Counted from the stretch's first letter, positions 34,046-43,532 are shown. The stretch is 64,000 nucleotides of DNA from an uncultured Acidobacteriia bacterium (GCA_903929755.1 CAIYVZ010000206.1:1-64000); one strand, 5' to 3'. The notes: generated by a model from the letters alone, not told the origin. A program made the numbers and translations.

Positions 34046-36090
34046 ACTCGTCTTCTTCCAGATCCCTGTTTGGCGGCACCATCTTTCTGGGCGCCTTTCT
34101 GCTGTTTCAGGTGCAACCTTTAATCGCGAAACAGATTCTGCCCTGGTTCGGCGGGACTGCGGCGGTCTGGACTGTCTGCATGCTCTTCTTCCAGGTGGCG
34201 CTTCTGGCTGGTTACGCCTGGGCACACTGGCTGTCGAAGCAGTCGAAAACCAGCCAACTGGTAATGCACCTTGCGCTCCTCGCGCTCAGCCTGGCGGCGC
34301 TGCCCATTGCTCCCGCGGAGATCTGGAAACTTCGAGGTGCGGAAGATCCGGTCCCCCGCATTCTCGGCCTTCTTGCCTCAACCATTGGGTTGCCGTATTT
34401 GGGGCTCGCTTCTGCCAGCCCCCTGTTGCAAAGCTGGTTCGTGCGTGTAAGCGGCGGGACACCGTGGCGCTTCTTCGCGCTCTCAAACGCAGGTTCGTTG
34501 CTGGGCCTCATCACTTACCCCGTCCTGATTGAACCCTGGCTCACGAATCGGCAACAGGTCTGGCTTTGGACGGCCACCTACGCCCTGTTCGTGCTGTTGA
34601 CTGCGGCGATCGCATGGAATACGCGCAACGCTGAGGCACCACCCGCTACCTCACCGGCCACACAGGCGGCGGCATTCAATCGGCCGCTGTGTGTCGCACT
34701 CGCCGCCCTCCCAACGGCGCTTCTGTTAGCCGTCACCAGCCATCTGACGGAAAATATCGCAGCTATCCCGTTCCTCTGGGTTCTTCCGCTTGCTCTGTAT
34801 CTACTCAGCTTCATCCTCTGTTTCGAGAGCGGCCGCTGGTACCGCCGCTGGTTCTGGATGCCCCTCGCGGCTCTTGCCCTGCCCGTGATCGCCTTCGCGA
34901 TCGCACAGAACCCCCGTATTTCTGAACCAGGAACCGGCGATCTCCGCACCGCCCTTATCGTGTTTCCCGCAGCTGCGTTTGCGTTGTTCATGACATGTCA
35001 CGGGGAACTTGCTGCCCGCCGTCCCGCAGCCTCCGGCCTGACCTCGTTCTACCTGACTCTTGCCGGAGGGGGGGCACTCGGCGGCGGCCTCATCGCAATT
35101 CTCGCGCCCGCCGTCTCCAACGGACTCTACGATCTCCCGGTAACGGTCACGCTGGCGGCGGGCCTGCTGGTCTGGACGCTGTGGTCGGCAATTCCGAGTA
35201 AGACCGAAACCCGCCTCGCGTTATTGACCCTGGCCGCGGGACTCGCTGCCGGCTTCTGCTACGTGGTCGCCCGCGACACCTGGCACGCTGTCAGTTTCGC
35301 CCGCGTTCTGGTGCGCAATTTCTATGGCGCGCTGATCGTCTATGACGACCGCTCCCCTGGCGATCTCGGGCCAGTCCGTGTCCTTCGCCACGGCGCCATT
35401 GAGCACGGCGCACAGTTTCAGCGGGAGCAAAACCAGAACCTTCCCACCACCTACTACTCGCACAATTCCGGCGTCGGGCTGGCGCTCGATTCTTTAATGC
35501 CGCAGGGGCCGCTCCGCGTCGGCGTGGTGGGACTGGGTGCGGGCACACTGTTTGCTTATGGCCGCAAAGGCGACCGTTACTCCGCCTATGAGATCAATCC
35601 GGCCATGCTGAATCTGGCTGCCAGTCAGTTCACGTTCATGAGCGAGTCGCCCGCCGCGCGGGAAATCGCCCTCGGGGATGCACGCCTCTCTCTGGAACGG
35701 CAAACGCCGCGCAACTTCGACCTTCTGGCGCTGGACGCCTTCTCGGGCGATGCGATTCCGGTCCATCTGCTGACGCGCGAGGCTTTTGCGCTCTACTGGC
35801 GGCACCTGAAGCCCCATGGCGTGCTGGCCGTTCACGTTTCGAATAAGTACCTCTCGCTCGCGCCGATAGTGGATCTGGCGGCCCGCGAAGCTGGCAAAGA
35901 TGCCCGGCTGTTTACCTTCGACGGCATTGCCCGCAGCGCGGAATCTTCCTCCGACTGGGTTCTCGTCACGTCTCAACCCGGTTTCTTTCAGCTGCCTCTG
36001 CTTCGGGAATCGGCCCGCCCCATAACGCGGATTCCCGATCTGAAACCCTGGACCGACGACTACAGCAATCTCTTCCGTATTTTGCGTTAG
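34042..36090 (+). CDS. Fused membrane/spermidine synthase-like protein
   Basis: 682 residues starting at GTG 34042, overlapping the TGA of the esterase gene (GTGA). The N-terminal ~430 residues form about a dozen hydrophobic helices ([21 protein letters not shown] is the family signature). The C-terminal ~230 residues are a Rossmann-type spermidine-synthase/methyltransferase fold: [60 protein letters not shown]. Such fusions are common in soil bacteria and their substrate is not known. Polyamine synthesis should not be assumed. Confidence 0.8.
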   Translation: MNSSSSRSLFGGTIFLGAFLLFQVQPLIAKQILPWFGGTAAVWTVCMLFFQVALLAGYAWAHWLSKQSKTSQLVMHLALLALSLAALPIAPAEIWKLRGAEDPVPRILGLLASTIGLPYLGLASASPLLQSWFVRVSGGTPWRFFALSNAGSLLGLITYPVLIEPWLTNRQQVWLWTATYALFVLLTAAIAWNTRNAEAPPATSPATQAAAFNRPLCVALAALPTALLLAVTSHLTENIAAIPFLWVLPLALYLLSFILCFESGRWYRRWFWMPLAALALPVIAFAIAQNPRISEPGTGDLRTALIVFPAAAFALFMTCHGELAARRPAASGLTSFYLTLAGGGALGGGLIAILAPAVSNGLYDLPVTVTLAAGLLVWTLWSAIPSKTETRLALLTLAAGLAAGFCYVVARDTWHAVSFARVLVRNFYGALIVYDDRSPGDLGPVRVLRHGAIEHGAQFQREQNQNLPTTYYSHNSGVGLALDSLMPQGPLRVGVVGLGAGTLFAYGRKGDRYSAYEINPAMLNLAASQFTFMSESPAAREIALGDARLSLERQTPRNFDLLALDAFSGDAIPVHLLTREAFALYWRHLKPHGVLAVHVSNKYLSLAPIVDLAAREAGKDARLFTFDGIARSAESSSDWVLVTSQPGFFQLPLLRESARPITRIPDLKPWTDDYSNLFRILR

Positions 36091-36112
36091 TGCTTACGAC
36101 GCAGATTCGATA

Positions 36113-36118
36113 TATAAT
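36113..36118 (+). promoter_or_regulatory. Candidate -10 element (TATAAT)
   Basis: A perfect consensus TATAAT lies 55 bases before the PQQ-dehydrogenase ATG. The -35 region is poor (TTACGA or TAGTGC at non-ideal spacing). A GAAAGGAC ribosome-binding stretch lies just before the ATG. Confidence 0.45.
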
Positions 36119-36173
36119 GGCCACCGATCGGACCTGAGACCACGTCTCAGCCACGAAAGGACTTTTCTCTGCC

Positions 36174-37832
36174 ATGAACAAGCGCATCTTCCTGCCTCTT
36201 ATCTTTCTGGGCGGCTCCCTGCTTGCCCAGGTCACATATGACCGTCTGCTGAACTCGGCGAAAGAGCCACAGAACTGGATGACTTATTCCGGCGGGTACG
36301 ACGGCAACCGCTACAGTCCTCTCACCCAGATCAATCCGTCCAATGTGAAGAATCTGCAGATGAAATGGGTCTATCACCCCATCTACCAGAAGACGGGCAA
36401 GAACCAGTCCAAGATGGAGAACACGCCTCTGATTGTGGACGGCGTCATGTACACGGGCACAGCTCTGGAAGCTGTGGCTCTGGACGCGGTCACCGGGCGC
36501 CAGTACTGGAAACTGTCGCATGTTCTGGACCCCAACGCTTTCTACAACGCCTATGAAGTTAATAAAGGCATGGCTATTTCCGGCGACACGCTCTACTGGG
36601 CAACCATTGATTGCCACCTGCTCGCCATCGATATCAAGACCGGCAAAGTGAAGTGGGATAAAGTTATGGCCGACTGGCGCAAGGGTTACCAGTACAACAT
36701 CGCGCCGCTGGTGGTGAAGGATCTCGTCATTCTTGGTCCGGCAACGAATGAAGCTGGTGCCAATTGCTGGGTCTCCGCCTATGACGCGAAGACGGGCAAG
36801 GAAGTGTGGCGCTTCAACACCAATCCCGAGTCCGCCGACGAGCCTATCGCCAAAACCTGGACCGGTGACTCCTGGAAACACGGCGGCAGTCCACTGTGGA
36901 ACGGCGGCGCTTATGACCCCGAGACGAATCTTACTTTTTGGGGTACCGGTAATCCGAACCCCGGTTGGAATGGCGATCCCCGCACGCCTGGCGACAATCT
37001 TTATTCCGACTGCGTGATCGCGCTCGACGCCACCACCGGCAAACTGAAGTGGTACTTCCAGTTCACGCCCGGCGACGAGTATGACTGGGATGCCACTCAG
37101 GTGCCTGTCCTGGCCAACATCGATTTCAAGGGCAAGCCGCGGAAGGTTATGCTCTGGGCAAACCGCAACGGCTTCTTCTACGTGCTGGATCGGGCGAATG
37201 GCGAATTCCTGCTGGGCAAGCCGTTTGTGAAGCAGAATTGGGCCGTTGGTCTGGATGAAAAAGGGCGTCCGGTGAAGAACCCCGCCTTCTGGCCGAAACC
37301 CATGGGGGGCATTGTCGTAGAACCTGGCACTCAGGGCGGCACCAACTGGTATCCGCCGTCCTACAGCCCCCACACCGGCCTGTTCTATATTCCGACCTGG
37401 GAAAATTCAGGCGCACGGTCGCCCAAGGGCGATCCAGGTAAGTGGGTGGAGGGGCAGCGGTACACCGGAACCGGTCCCGCAGTGGGTCGTGGTGGTCGCG
37501 GGCCTGCCCGGGCTTCTTCAGCGTTCAAGAAGGAGGACGAGGGTTTCGGAGCCGTTCGCGCCATTGATCCGAAGACAGGCGAAAAGGTCTGGGATTTCAA
37601 AATGGTCGATTACACCGAAGGCGGTGTTCTCTCCACCGCCTCTGACCTCGTGTTTTCCGGTGGCCGCGATGGCACGTTCTTCGCCCTCGACGGCAAGACA
37701 GGCAAGGAACTGTGGCATGCTTTCCTCGGTGGCCCAAACGCCAGTGGTCCGGTTTCCTACGCAGTGAACGGCAAGCAGTATATTGTCGGAACCGGCGAGG
37801 GCACCATGTACGTCTTTGGGCTGCCGGATTAA
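36174..37832 (+). CDS. PQQ-dependent alcohol dehydrogenase, possibly lanthanide type
   Basis: 552 residues with a signal peptide (ends LLAQ). An eight-bladed propeller is shown by repeated Trp-docking ends such as ALDAVTGRQYWKL, AIDIKTGKVKWDK, YDAKTGKEVWRF, ALDATTGKLKWYF and AIDPKTGEKVWDF. The catalytic aspartate is Asp304 in EYDWDATQ; the Asp two residues later (Asp306) is the extra ligand that marks lanthanide-dependent enzymes such as XoxF and PedH. No vicinal Cys pair is present, unlike methanol dehydrogenases. It oxidises alcohols in the periplasm and would pass electrons to a cytochrome; no cytochrome or PQQ genes adjoin it. Substrate unknown. Confidence 0.85.
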   Translation: MNKRIFLPLIFLGGSLLAQVTYDRLLNSAKEPQNWMTYSGGYDGNRYSPLTQINPSNVKNLQMKWVYHPIYQKTGKNQSKMENTPLIVDGVMYTGTALEAVALDAVTGRQYWKLSHVLDPNAFYNAYEVNKGMAISGDTLYWATIDCHLLAIDIKTGKVKWDKVMADWRKGYQYNIAPLVVKDLVILGPATNEAGANCWVSAYDAKTGKEVWRFNTNPESADEPIAKTWTGDSWKHGGSPLWNGGAYDPETNLTFWGTGNPNPGWNGDPRTPGDNLYSDCVIALDATTGKLKWYFQFTPGDEYDWDATQVPVLANIDFKGKPRKVMLWANRNGFFYVLDRANGEFLLGKPFVKQNWAVGLDEKGRPVKNPAFWPKPMGGIVVEPGTQGGTNWYPPSYSPHTGLFYIPTWENSGARSPKGDPGKWVEGQRYTGTGPAVGRGGRGPARASSAFKKEDEGFGAVRAIDPKTGEKVWDFKMVDYTEGGVLSTASDLVFSGGRDGTFFALDGKTGKELWHAFLGGPNASGPVSYAVNGKQYIVGTGEGTMYVFGLPD

Positions 37833-37868
37833 ATTCGGCAACTCTTGTATTTAGACGCTGCGCCGCGC

Positions 37869-39104
37869 TTACCGGAGCAGATCTTGCCGGAGCAGATCTG
37901 CCACGTGCAAAGCTCCCGTTTGTGAGACGGCGGCCTGCGCGCGGGGTCGGCTCAGGGCATCTTCGAGGCGCCCCAGTTCCCCGGGAGCATGGTGGTCATT
38001 CGTCCGCCCCGCGCCAAACGAGCAGATGCGCCCCTTGCCGGTTCGCTTCGCCTCATACATGGCACGGTCCGCAGCTCTTACCAGGTGGTCGGCCGTGATG
38101 GCATCATCCGGAAATAATCCAACGCCCACGCTTGCTCCCACCACACAGCTTCGACCTTCAATTTCGTGGGGTTGGCAGATTGTCTCCAGGACTCCGCGCG
38201 CGAACTCCATCAGGGCTGGTCGCGAAATCGTGAGCTTCGAATCCGAGATCAGAAGTGTAAACTCATCTCCACCCAGGCGCGCCACCCTGTTCGTTAGCCC
38301 CGAGAAGCAATCCAGTCGCCGCGCAATCTCGCACAAGAGTAAATCTCCCACCCGGTGCGAACACGCATCGTTGACCGCCTTGAAGCCATCCAGATCAATG
38401 AACAACAGCGCAACCCTTCGTCCGCTTTCCATTGCGCTCTTCAGTTCCCGCTCCATGTGGCTCTTCATCGCGGTCCGGTTCAGAAGTCCCGTCAGCGGGT
38501 CTCGCCGCGCGGAAGCCTCCAGATCCCGAGTCTCCTCCAGGCGCAAAGCATAAGCAGCACACAGCCTTTTCAGCCGAACAGAAAGAAATGAAACGTAGAA
38601 GGAAAAGGCACAGAGCGGTCCCCACAGCTGTCTCTCGGGAAAGGCAGCATACACGGCCATGGGAGGCAGGAAAAGAACAACCAGATACCACTGCCCCATC
38701 CGCCGGTCATGCACAAACATCTCCGCCCCAATCACCGAGATTGCAGCATGGTAGAGCAACAACAGGTAGCTGTTCGGGTGCTGAAAACCATACACCACGC
38801 AAGCCCACGCGGCCAGCAACCCCCAAAGCAGGCCGCTTCCCATCAGCAGCCACAACATGGTGACCCTCCATGCCCTCATAGAACCTGGTCGCAGGCCCTC
38901 CAGCCGTCGGATTAACACTATGCGAACTGCAGTTTGTCCCGCGAACAACAGAACAAACGCTGAGATCATCGCCGGGTGATCGGGAAAAACGGTCGTCGTC
39001 AGACAGGCCAGCAGCAGGCAAAGCGGGTGCCCCCACAGCCCGTCATGCGTTCTTAGGGCCAAGTCCCGATTAATGCGAAGCTCCGTCTGCTCGGAAGACA
39101 CCAT
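37869..39104 (-). CDS. Membrane diguanylate cyclase (GGDEF)
   Basis: 411 residues. About six N-terminal membrane helices (residues ~25-195) precede a GGDEF domain: DPLTGLLNRTAMK, LFIDLDGFKAVND and the intact signature RLGGDEFTLL, so c-di-GMP synthesis is expected. The inhibitory I-site (RxxD) five residues before GGDEF is absent; the segment reads GLTN. The C-terminal tail ends in LLRQDLLR, created by a 15-bp duplication. It follows the HEAT-repeat gene by 62 nt on the same strand. Confidence 0.9.
   Translation of the reverse strand: MVSSEQTELRINRDLALRTHDGLWGHPLCLLLACLTTTVFPDHPAMISAFVLLFAGQTAVRIVLIRRLEGLRPGSMRAWRVTMLWLLMGSGLLWGLLAAWACVVYGFQHPNSYLLLLYHAAISVIGAEMFVHDRRMGQWYLVVLFLPPMAVYAAFPERQLWGPLCAFSFYVSFLSVRLKRLCAAYALRLEETRDLEASARRDPLTGLLNRTAMKSHMERELKSAMESGRRVALLFIDLDGFKAVNDACSHRVGDLLLCEIARRLDCFSGLTNRVARLGGDEFTLLISDSKLTISRPALMEFARGVLETICQPHEIEGRSCVVGASVGVGLFPDDAITADHLVRAADRAMYEAKRTGKGRICSFGAGRTNDHHAPGELGRLEDALSRPRAQAAVSQTGALHVADLLRQDLLR
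37872..37901. repeat. 15-bp tandem duplication
   Basis: ccggagcagatcttg (37872-37886) and ccggagcagatctgc (37887-37901) differ only at the end. It extends the C-terminus of the diguanylate cyclase in frame. Confidence 0.8.
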
Positions 39105-39166
39105 TACGCTACTCTTATCGGCTGGTTTCGCTGATTTCTTTACCCTCGCCCAACCAACTGCCCACG

Positions 39167-40198
39167 CTAACCTTTCCGGTATGAATAATTTTGCCCTTCC
39201 AGCCCTAAGCCAGGCACTGAAACTATCGGCTGGACCGCTTCTTCAGCAACGGCCAGGCGAGAGCTTGTCTCCTCTGGCGTCAGGTTCTGGGCGCGCTCGG
39301 CAATTGTCGCCACAGTCAATTCCTCCGCGCGCCGGATGGAGATCACAGCCTTCCTCGCGCTGGTTCGCACAAACGGATTGTCATCCTTCATCAGGACCGT
39401 CAGCGCCACCATGAATTCCGGATAGCCGATGCGCCCCATAATCCAGGCCGCGGTCGAGCGAAACTCCCACTTCGGGGAACTCATCAGTTGCGGAATGAAT
39501 TCGAATACTACCGGCTGATTCAAAATATGCAGGCCCATCAGACCATTGCCCACTACCCGGTTATTACTGTCCCGGGCGCTATCTTCAAGAACCGATACCG
39601 CCGCGTCCTGTGCCACGCCCCAAATCGATTCCACGGCGTTTGCCCGTATTCTCGGATCCTGATGTCGCAACAGGTTTGCCGTCCACTGAACGCTCTGCAT
39701 GCGTCTTCCAACAAACAAAGTTGCTTTCGCCGAGAGATTCTTGTCGTCGCTGTTCACCAAATGCGAAAGCACCGGCAACAGCCGCCGCCCGCTTGAAACT
39801 TCGTCCAGAATATCCAGAACCCTGGTAGCCCGCCGACCATGCAGCGCGGTATGGTGATTCAGGCCGGCGCGGTCCGGCAGCCGCCTCGCCACCCTCACAT
39901 CAAACGACGGGTCGAACGCCATCATTCGCCGCATCACCCGGATCGCTTTATCCCGCGTTCCCGAAATCGGGTCCGACAAAAACTCGAAGAGCCCCTGCTG
40001 CCTCACCATCAGAATGCTCAACAAACGGCAGGCGTCGGGATTATCCGGTTTTTCCAGATGCCGCAGCGCGCTCTGGCAAAAAAGATCCGGGAGCTCGTCG
40101 GAGAACCTCCGCAGCATCTTGGTTGCGACAGGGTTCTTCTTGAACTCCTCGACCGCGCGGTCCACATATGAATCGACAATTTGTTGATTGACAGCCAT
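39167..40198 (-). CDS. HEAT-repeat protein
   Basis: 343 residues, all helical and without signal peptide. HEAT-like units are visible from about residue 140: SAKATLFVGRRM, DPRIRANAVESIWGV, RVVGNGLMGLHILN, KWEFRSTAAWIMGRIGYPEF and NPFVRTSARKAVISIRR. Such solenoids are protein-binding scaffolds. It lies upstream of the diguanylate cyclase on the same strand and may act with it, but nothing shows that directly. Confidence 0.75.
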   Translation of the reverse strand: MAVNQQIVDSYVDRAVEEFKKNPVATKMLRRFSDELPDLFCQSALRHLEKPDNPDACRLLSILMVRQQGLFEFLSDPISGTRDKAIRVMRRMMAFDPSFDVRVARRLPDRAGLNHHTALHGRRATRVLDILDEVSSGRRLLPVLSHLVNSDDKNLSAKATLFVGRRMQSVQWTANLLRHQDPRIRANAVESIWGVAQDAAVSVLEDSARDSNNRVVGNGLMGLHILNQPVVFEFIPQLMSSPKWEFRSTAAWIMGRIGYPEFMVALTVLMKDDNPFVRTSARKAVISIRRAEELTVATIAERAQNLTPEETSSRLAVAEEAVQPIVSVPGLGLEGQNYSYRKG

Positions 40199-40318
40199 TT
40201 ACACCGGCCTCTACCGGATTCTCTAAGTCCCTCCATCGGCAAAGCCGCCCCGAAACATTAGCCGCGCCTGTCTCGTGGGACGTTTTGGGGCGCTACGCTG
40301 GTAGAGGCCTCAAACTCT

Positions 40319-41101
40319 TTGAAAAAACACACTCTCCTCGATTCCGCCCAGACCCCCGACGGTCGTCAACTCCAGTTCACCGAGCATGACGGCGACTACA
40401 GCATCGCGGTGGGCGGCGCTGAACTCATGTCCACCCGCAGGCACTATTCCGAGGACCGCCTGGCTGAACTCGCCTGCGAAGGTCTGCGCACGAAGCGTGG
40501 AGCCCGGGTTCTCATCGGTGGGCTGGGCCTCGGTTTCACGCTGAAGGCCGCGCTCACATCGCTTGGCCCTGACGCGCAAATCGTCCAGGCTGAAATTCTG
40601 CCCGCCGTCATCGCATGGAATCGCAACCCGGCTTACCCTCTCGCCGCGAAAGCGCTCGAAGATCCCCGCGTGACACTCGCAAAAAAGGATGTCGCCCTCG
40701 TCATTCGGCAATCCCCGGGCGGCTTCGATGCCATCATGCTCGATGTCGATAATGGCCCCGCCGCTCTCACCGTGGATGGCAATAAGGGCCTCTACGTTCT
40801 CCCTGGGCTTCACGCCGCTCTTGCCGCGCTCCGCCCCGGTGGCCGAATAGTCTACTGGGCCGCCGCCGCCGACCAGCCCTTCGAAAGACTCATGGAAAAA
40901 GCAGGCTTCACCGTGAAGGTGCACCGTTGCCGCGCCCACGTCAACAATGGCAGTTGGCACACGCTCTACGAAGGCACCGTCAGCGCCTCGCCGAATGTCA
41001 GGCCCGCCGCAAAGGCCCTGCCTCGTGCTGCCAAATCTGCTGCCAAACCTGTTGCAAAGCCGGTCGCTCCCCCCACCAGACCAAAATCACGCCGCACCTG
41101 A
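40319..41101 (+). CDS. Spermidine-synthase-like methyltransferase-fold protein
   Basis: 260 residues from TTG 40319 (KKHTLLDSAQTPDGRQLQF). A Rossmann core shows LIGGLGLGFTLKAAL (SAM/dcSAM loop), QAEILPAVIAWN, FDAIMLDVDNGPAALT and a final strand (FTVKVHRCRAHVNN). The C-terminus is a low-complexity Ala/Lys/Pro tail. The spermidine synthase catalytic Asp pair is not clearly present, so it is better called a methyltransferase-fold protein of unknown substrate. It stands alone, divergent from the HEAT gene. Confidence 0.65.
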   Translation: MKKHTLLDSAQTPDGRQLQFTEHDGDYSIAVGGAELMSTRRHYSEDRLAELACEGLRTKRGARVLIGGLGLGFTLKAALTSLGPDAQIVQAEILPAVIAWNRNPAYPLAAKALEDPRVTLAKKDVALVIRQSPGGFDAIMLDVDNGPAALTVDGNKGLYVLPGLHAALAALRPGGRIVYWAAAADQPFERLMEKAGFTVKVHRCRAHVNNGSWHTLYEGTVSASPNVRPAAKALPRAAKSAAKPVAKPVAPPTRPKSRRT

Positions 41102-41123
41102 GAATTAAACCCTGAGAAACAAG

Positions 41124-41429
41124 ATGGACCCCTTCAAGCTGGAATGCTTCGTCGCCGCGCAGGCCCCCTCTACCAGGTGGCGCTGAAAGAACTGCACGCG
41201 GGCAGTAAGCAGAGCCACCGGATGTGGTTCGTCCTCCCGCAGCTTGCGGGCCTGGGCTCCAGCGCCACGGCGCAGCGCTACGCCATCTCGGGCACCGACG
41301 AGGCCCGTGCTTATCTTGCGCATCCCGTGATTGGACCCCGTCTCCGAAGACCCCGCACTCTTCACCTTCGCCCTCGACAAGTACTTCAGCGGCCAGCAGG
41401 ATCCCCGAACCCTTGCTCTGCTCGTCTAA
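41124..41429 (+). pseudogene. DUF1810 family pseudogene
   Basis: Remains of a DUF1810 protein in three frame segments. It begins MDPFKLECFVAAQ (ATG 41124), shifts frame at about 41165 to give YQVALKELHAGSKQSHRMWFVLPQ and the family core SATAQRYAISGTDEARAYLAHP, then loses roughly 40-45 codons and ends DPALFTFALDKYFSGQQDP with TAA at 41427. The small indel and the internal deletion make it non-functional. Confidence 0.75.
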
Positions 41430-41451
41430 ACGTAACCCCGCGTCTGAAAGC

Positions 41452-41483
41452 AAAAAGGGGGAGAGTCTCGCGACCCTCCCCCT
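41452..41483 (-). terminator. Terminator hairpin of the DUF2147 gene
   Basis: AGGGGGAGAGTC pairs with GACCCTCCCCCT (41456-41483) with one mismatch and a short loop. On the minus strand it is followed by a T run (A tract 41452-41456). It lies 21 bases after the DUF2147 stop. Confidence 0.8.
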
Positions 41484-41504
41484 CGCCAGTCTCGGAATCA
41501 GGAA

Positions 41505-41936
41505 CTACTTAACGCGAACCCACACCTGAGTCTTGCTCAGAAACGCGATGGAACCCTTCACGTTCAGCTTATTGCCGCCTTCCAGAACCTCAACGGCGCC
41601 CTTTACAATCTTGCCGCCCTCTGGATCCAGCAGCTTGCCTTCTTTCCAGTTATTGCCATCCTTCTTCGTGTCCCACAGAATCCGCAGGCCAGCCAGAGGC
41701 TTATCTTTATTCTCAGCCGTGCAGCTACCGCAGGCGGCCGTCGGGTCTTCCTTGCCGTCCTTCGTCACTTTGGTGATCTTAGCCTGCAACTGGCCGCCTT
41801 CTTCCGTGGTGGTGATGTGGGTCGTCTTGGTGCCGTTCACATACTGCCAGTTGCCGACAGCGTTATTCTGGGCCAGCGCGGCGGCTGCACCGAATGTTGC
41901 GAGTGCGAATGCTTTTAATAAGCTTGCTTTGATCAT
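41505..41936 (-). CDS. Secreted DUF2147-like protein
   Basis: 143 residues from ATG 41936 (MIKASLLKAFALATFGAAAA), which gives a clean signal peptide; GGAGA lies about ten bases upstream. The mature domain (VGNWQYVNGTKTTHITTTEEGGQLQAKI, GLRILWDTKKDGNNWKEGKLLDPEGGKI, VKGSIAFLSKTQVWVRVK) is a small DUF2147 beta-barrel. Function unknown, periplasmic. It has its own terminator and is one of few intact genes between decayed ones. Confidence 0.8.
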   Translation of the reverse strand: MIKASLLKAFALATFGAAAALAQNNAVGNWQYVNGTKTTHITTTEEGGQLQAKITKVTKDGKEDPTAACGSCTAENKDKPLAGLRILWDTKKDGNNWKEGKLLDPEGGKIVKGAVEVLEGGNKLNVKGSIAFLSKTQVWVRVK

Positions 41937-42034
41937 GTTTGGAGTCTCCAGTTTTCTAAGTTTACAATGCAGTTTCCTTGTTCCGATGGCCCTTAACACA
42001 ATTTTGATCATGTCCCCCCCCCGAACCTGTTCAC

Positions 42035-42232
42035 GTGGTCCGCATCGCCGCCTTCGGCGAGCCCGTTCTCTATCATCCGGATCTGCTGCCTTCCCCCCGG
42101 AAAACCGCGCACAGGGGGCGCTTCCACGTCGTCCACCCGATCGCGGATCTGCACTCTGTCCTCACGCGGGCTGACGCTGTGCTCCTCACCACTCCCCACA
42201 CAAAGGCCGTCCCGTTCACGATGCCACAATGA
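42035..42232 (+). pseudogene. Remnant of a D-2-hydroxyacid dehydrogenase-like gene
   Basis: VRIAAFGEPVLYHPDLL and the later LHSVLTRADAVLLTTPHTKAV resemble two parts of the NAD-binding domain of D-2-hydroxyacid dehydrogenases (the second Rossmann strand and the strand before the hinge). The glycine-rich loop, catalytic Arg/Glu/His and the rest are missing. A short fragment, so identification is tentative. Confidence 0.35.
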
Positions 42233-42236
42233 ATCT

Positions 42237-42332
42237 GGACGATACCCTGAAGCCGAACAGAACAAGTTCGACTTCCACGAGAGCGAAGGTGCCCACACCT
42301 GGATCACCTGGCACCACGCTTTGAACGATTAA
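42237..42332 (+). pseudogene. C-terminal remnant of an esterase gene
   Basis: The frame RYPEAEQNKFDFHESEG continuing into AHTWITWHHALND and ending with TAA at 42330-42332 matches the C-terminus of enterochelin-esterase-like hydrolases, including the catalytic-histidine region (GAHTW). Nothing upstream belongs to it. Confidence 0.5.
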
Positions 42333-42395
42333 GCCCAGCAGTTGTTTCAGTAACCAGCAGCCGCAGCACGCCGTATGCTGGAGAAGAGAGTCGGT

Positions 42396-42860
42396 ATGAA
42401 CATAGCAAAAATCTTTCTGGCGGGTTTGGCTGCGGCTGTACTTACATTCGCCTTCGACGGCAACGGCTTCGCGGAGAAGTTCGACGCTCTGCCGAAAGCG
42501 GTTAAGGCAACAGCCACCGCCCACATGGAAAATGCGTTTCCGCTGAATATCAGCTCCGCAAAGAGCGAACAGAGCTGGGACTACCAGATCAACACACTCG
42601 TCAACGGCAAACACCATAACATCGTGATTGATGCGGCCGGCAAGCTGGTGGCCCTGAAAGACGAAACCGAACTGGCCGCCCTTCCCAGTGCGGCCAAAGC
42701 AGCTATTGAGAAACAGGCGTCATCGGCGAAGATAGTGACGCTCGAAAAAGTCACCGAAGGTGGCCAGGTCAGTTACGGTGCCATCATGCGGGACGAAGCC
42801 CAGGGAACCCTCGTTCAGGTCCGGGTCACTCCCGATGGAACGCTCAAATCGAAGAACTAA
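42396..42860 (+). CDS. Secreted PepSY-like protein, second copy
   Basis: 154 residues from ATG 42396 (MNIAKIFLAGLAAAVLTFAF), a signal peptide preceded by GAGAAGAGAG. Two PepSY-like halves are visible (LPKAVKATATAHMENAFPLNI...INTLVNGKHHNIVIDAAGKLVALKDE and LPSAAKAAIEKQASSAKIVTL...TLVQVRVTPDGTLK). It is a relative of the protein at 27196-27651, but here there is no two-component system. Surrounded by pseudogenes; it appears intact. Confidence 0.7.
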   Translation: MNIAKIFLAGLAAAVLTFAFDGNGFAEKFDALPKAVKATATAHMENAFPLNISSAKSEQSWDYQINTLVNGKHHNIVIDAAGKLVALKDETELAALPSAAKAAIEKQASSAKIVTLEKVTEGGQVSYGAIMRDEAQGTLVQVRVTPDGTLKSKN

Positions 42861-43136
42861 GTCTGGTAAAACATGCAGACGGCTGTCTCTCCCGACGGTC
42901 TGACTTTCCCGACGCTGCCCGGGATTTCGTCGCCAACCTCGTTTTCCCACTTATTTCGCTGGGCTGGACGGGTGAGACACGTTGCGCCAATTTGAATCCA
43001 CCGACATTCCGATTACGGTTTGGAAGAGGGGTGAGCAGGAAGGCCGGGAACACGTATTGCCCGATCCTGGGGTGATTGAGGACAAGGGCCGAGTGATCCG
43101 GTTCCAGTCAGAAGCGAGGTCGGAGGGAATTGGGGA

Positions 43137-43532
43137 AAGCCACTTCGGCTGCTTTGGGCCCATTGCCGGCGCAACGCGGAGGAAGCACGGCGGGATCTGG
43201 CCGCCTGGCTGACAAAGTGGAACCCACGGTACGCCAGACTCTGCGTTTGGGTGGAGGAGAATATCGAGGAGACACTGAGCTTCTACCGACTGCCACGACA
43301 GCATCACAAGAATCTGCAATCGACCAATATGCAGGAGCGAATCATGGAAGAGATCAAAAGACGAACCCTGATTGTTCGCATCTTCCCCCATGCGCCCAGT
43401 TGTCCGCGACTCGTTCGCGCCCTCGCCGTCGAAATGCACGAGAACTGGATCGAAGCAATCCGCTATCTGAATATGGAACCGCTCCGCGAGCAAAATACAG
43501 ATGCTCTCAGGCGGTTCGGTGAGGCGGCGTGA
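43137..43532 (+). pseudogene. IS256-family transposase remnant
   Basis: One frame reads NAEEARRDLAAWLTKWNPRY, VEENIEETLSFYRLPRQHH, STNMQERIMEEIKRRTLIVR and ENWIEAIRYLNME up to TGA at 43530-43532. This is the C-terminal third of an IS256-type DDE transposase (mutator class). The N-terminal two thirds and the first two catalytic aspartates are missing, and no inverted repeats are seen. The 5' boundary is approximate. Confidence 0.8.
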
